From Prosthecobacter debontii (GTDB taxonomy: Bacteria; Verrucomicrobiota; Verrucomicrobiia; Verrucomicrobiales; Akkermansiaceae), in contig CAMCXJ010000044.1 of NCBI GenBank assembly GCA_945883455.1, positions 1-14,194 of the forward strand: a stretch of DNA of 14,194 nucleotides, written 5' to 3'. A program made the position numbers and the translations under genes. The notes under the pieces were generated by a model, which was not told the origin of the DNA, did no database searches, and saw only the letters and a list, made by a program, of their open reading frames with translations. The number at the start of each line of letters is the position of its first letter. The stretch's first letter is position 1. Shown here in pieces: positions 12,786 to 14,194 of this stretch.

Positions 12786-13829
12786 TCACAGATACACTTT
12801 TTTCCCGCCGTTCTGCGCAGACTCGTAGATCGCGCGAATGAGGGCGACGGCCTTGCGGGCTTCGGCGGCGTGGGTCTTGCATGGGCGGCCTTCCTGGATC
12901 GCCTGCACGACTTCCTCGAAGTTGCGCTGGTGCTGGTAGAAGTTGATGGCCGTCGGGTCGTTCGCGCCGAGGCCGGCTTCCTGGCCTTTCATCAGAGTGG
13001 ATTGGATGACCGCGTCCTCGGGTTTCTCCTCACGGAAGTCCCACATCTCGAACGATTCGTCGGCGAGAAAAACGGAGCCGTCGGTTCCGGCGAGCTGCAC
13101 GCGAGCGGGGTGCCCTGCCTTCGACCAGGTGCAGGTGGAGCACTCGATCACGCCGAGCGCGCCATTCGCGAACTCCACCGTGGCGACGATGCTGTCCTCG
13201 ACCTCGATGCGCTCGTGCGCCTGGCAGGCCGTGACGGCGGTGACGGCTTTCGCAGGGCCGGCGAGGTAGAGAAGGGCATCCACCGTGTGCACGGATTGGT
13301 TCATCAGCGCGCCGCCGCCATCGAGCGCCCACGTGCCGCGCCATCCGGCGGAGTCGTAGTAAGCCTGATCGCGGAACCATTTCACATAGGCGGAGGCGGA
13401 GGTGAGTTTCCCGAAACGGCCTTCGACGGCGGCTTTCTTGAAGGCGTCCATGCCGGGGTGGAAACGGCGGTTCAGCACGGCGGAAAGGGTCTTGCCGTTT
13501 TTCGCGGCGGCCTCGATGAGCTGGTCGATGCGCTCGGTGGTAATCTCCAGAGGCTTCTCGCAGATCACGTGCTTACCCGCGTTCAAAGCGGCGAGCGCGG
13601 GATCGAGGTGCGCTCCCGACGGCGTGCCGATGGTGACAATTTCCAACTCGGGATCAGCGAGGAATTCATCGATATCCGAGTAGGCCTTGCCGCCGTATTC
13701 CGCTGCGAGTTTCTCCGCGGCCTCGCCGCGCAGATCGAAGACCGAGTGCAGTTCTCCGCCGGTCATGGCAGTGATGGCTTTCGCGTGGAAGTGGCCGATC
13801 ATGCCGGCGCCGATGATTCCGAATTTCAT
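12786..13829 (-). CDS. Gfo/Idh/MocA family NAD(P)-dependent oxidoreductase
   Basis: This 347-residue cytoplasmic dehydrogenase probably acts on a sugar, inositol or related polyol; the substrate cannot be read from sequence. The N-terminal Rossmann domain has GIIGAGMIGHFH (4-15) for NAD(P) binding. The family EKP motif is present at 91-93 (ICEKPLE), with the catalytic Lys92. The C-terminal alpha/beta domain carries WALDGGGALMNQSVHTVDAL (167-186), with His181 and Asp184 in the usual active-site positions. The ATG at 13829 has a pyrimidine-rich leader and no Shine-Dalgarno sequence. It is divergent from the P1B ATPase gene and 53 nt upstream of the antitoxin gene on the same strand. The family is certain. 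Confidence 0.95.
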   Translation of the reverse strand: MKFGIIGAGMIGHFHAKAITAMTGGELHSVFDLRGEAAEKLAAEYGGKAYSDIDEFLADPELEIVTIGTPSGAHLDPALAALNAGKHVICEKPLEITTERIDQLIEAAAKNGKTLSAVLNRRFHPGMDAFKKAAVEGRFGKLTSASAYVKWFRDQAYYDSAGWRGTWALDGGGALMNQSVHTVDALLYLAGPAKAVTAVTACQAHERIEVEDSIVATVEFANGALGVIECSTCTWSKAGHPARVQLAGTDGSVFLADESFEMWDFREEKPEDAVIQSTLMKGQEAGLGANDPTAINFYQHQRNFEEVVQAIQEGRPCKTHAAEARKAVALIRAIYESAQNGGKKVYL

Positions 13830-13934
13830 GGGAGGAAGGAGTGTGGGTTGGTGACGCTCCCATGTTCGACGGAGAGGGTAGGGGAGGCAAGGTTGCTTTT
13901 GGGTTTCGTCCGCTTAGGCTTGCGCGGGTTGCCG

Positions 13935-14194
13935 ATGTCAGAATCACACGAAATGAAATCCTGCTGCGACTGCCACGCCGTTGCTGAGATGAAGTCGCCG
14001 GTGGACGCGAAGTATTTCTGACCGATGTGTCCCGGCATGGAGTCCGACAGACCAGGCGTTTGCTCGAAGTGTGGAATGGCGTTGGAAAGGAATCCCTTGC
14101 TCACGGACGACGGAGAAGACGAGGAGATCAGGGCACTGACGCGAAAATTCTGGATCGCCGCCGGTGTGCTCTATCCGTTTTTCGGAATTCTCCT
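13935..14194 (+). CDS. Heavy-metal (P1B-type) ATPase, 5' part, with in-frame TGA at a conserved Cys codon
   Basis: The gene runs off the right edge. From the ATG at 13935, 28 residues (MSESHEMKSCCDCHAVAEMK and onward to DAKYF) are followed by TGA at 14019-14021. The same frame then continues open to the window end as PMCPGMESDRPGVCSKCGMA, LERNPLL, an acidic linker, and RKFWIAAGVLYPFFGIL, the start of the first membrane helix. This is the heavy-metal-binding domain found at the N-terminus of many copper/heavy-metal ATPases, usually of form YxCPMxP...CPxCGMALE. The TGA falls exactly where the first Cys is expected. It is either selenocysteine, a nonsense mutation of TGC or TGT, or a sequencing error. 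An early Cys cluster (CCDC, 10-13) may add metal sites. No clear SECIS element is proven; two weak hairpins are discussed in the findings. Confidence 0.8.

Noticed and set aside
12780..14021. 413-codon plus-strand open frame
   Set aside because: Most of it is antisense to the Gfo/Idh/MocA oxidoreductase. Only its last 29 codons (13935-14021, including the TGA) are real, being the start of the P1B ATPase gene.

Overview
This is a 14.2 kb GC-rich chromosomal window from a Gram-negative-type bacterium. I read it as most likely a member of the Verrucomicrobiota. That rests on the style of the proteins (a short NuoG with a long insert in its [2Fe-2S] loop, a MuiA/DUF4139 envelope protein, a Gfo/Idh/MocA oxidoreductase), on the rarity of Shine-Dalgarno sequences, and on the gene mixture. 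The phylum call is inference, not proof.

Layout. 1-1299 (+) is enolase, followed by a stable stem-loop and a bidirectional terminator. 1443-1760 (-) encodes a small exported protein with Cys/Lys/Glu repeats. 1874-4484 (-) holds tlyA and a mucoidy-inhibitor-A-like (DUF4140/DUF4139) exported protein. A divergent intergenic region at 4485-4684 contains a perfect CRP-type palindrome and leads into the respiratory complex I cluster. Its order is nuoG (4685-6424), a four-helix-bundle S23-like gene (6461-6889), nuoH (6993-8252), a nucleotidyltransferase-fold gene plus a small partner (8290-8844 and 8841-9113), nuoI (9174-9740), nuoJ (9828-10421) and nuoK (10453-10773). Next come a GTG-started IscA/HesB-type Fe-S carrier (10912-11304) and an overlapping single-pass membrane protein (11304-12062). 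On the minus strand lie a frameshifted vapC toxin (12112-12532), its small coiled-coil partner (12538-12732) and a Gfo/Idh/MocA oxidoreductase (12786-13829). The right edge carries the start of a heavy-metal P1B-type ATPase (13935 onward, +), interrupted by an in-frame TGA at a conserved metal-binding Cys codon.

How the genes work together. NuoG, H, I, J and K supply the electron-wire arm (NuoG, NuoI), the quinone-site membrane subunit (NuoH) and two small antiporter-side membrane subunits of NADH:quinone oxidoreductase. The A-F and L-N subunits are absent here and must be elsewhere if the complex is made. The IscA-type protein next door fits a role in supplying Fe-S clusters.

Most interesting signals. 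(1) The TGA replaces the first Cys of the HMBD motif in the P1B ATPase, so it is either selenocysteine or a recent nonsense mutation. (2) Arrays of a heptamer, AACNNNT, flank the four-helix-bundle gene in inverted orientation, and a gene-less, oppositely oriented version sits between nuoI and nuoJ. (3) Almost every nuo junction carries its own 7- or 8-bp periodic leader, often abutting the start codon. (4) Three non-complex-I genes are inserted within the nuo operon.
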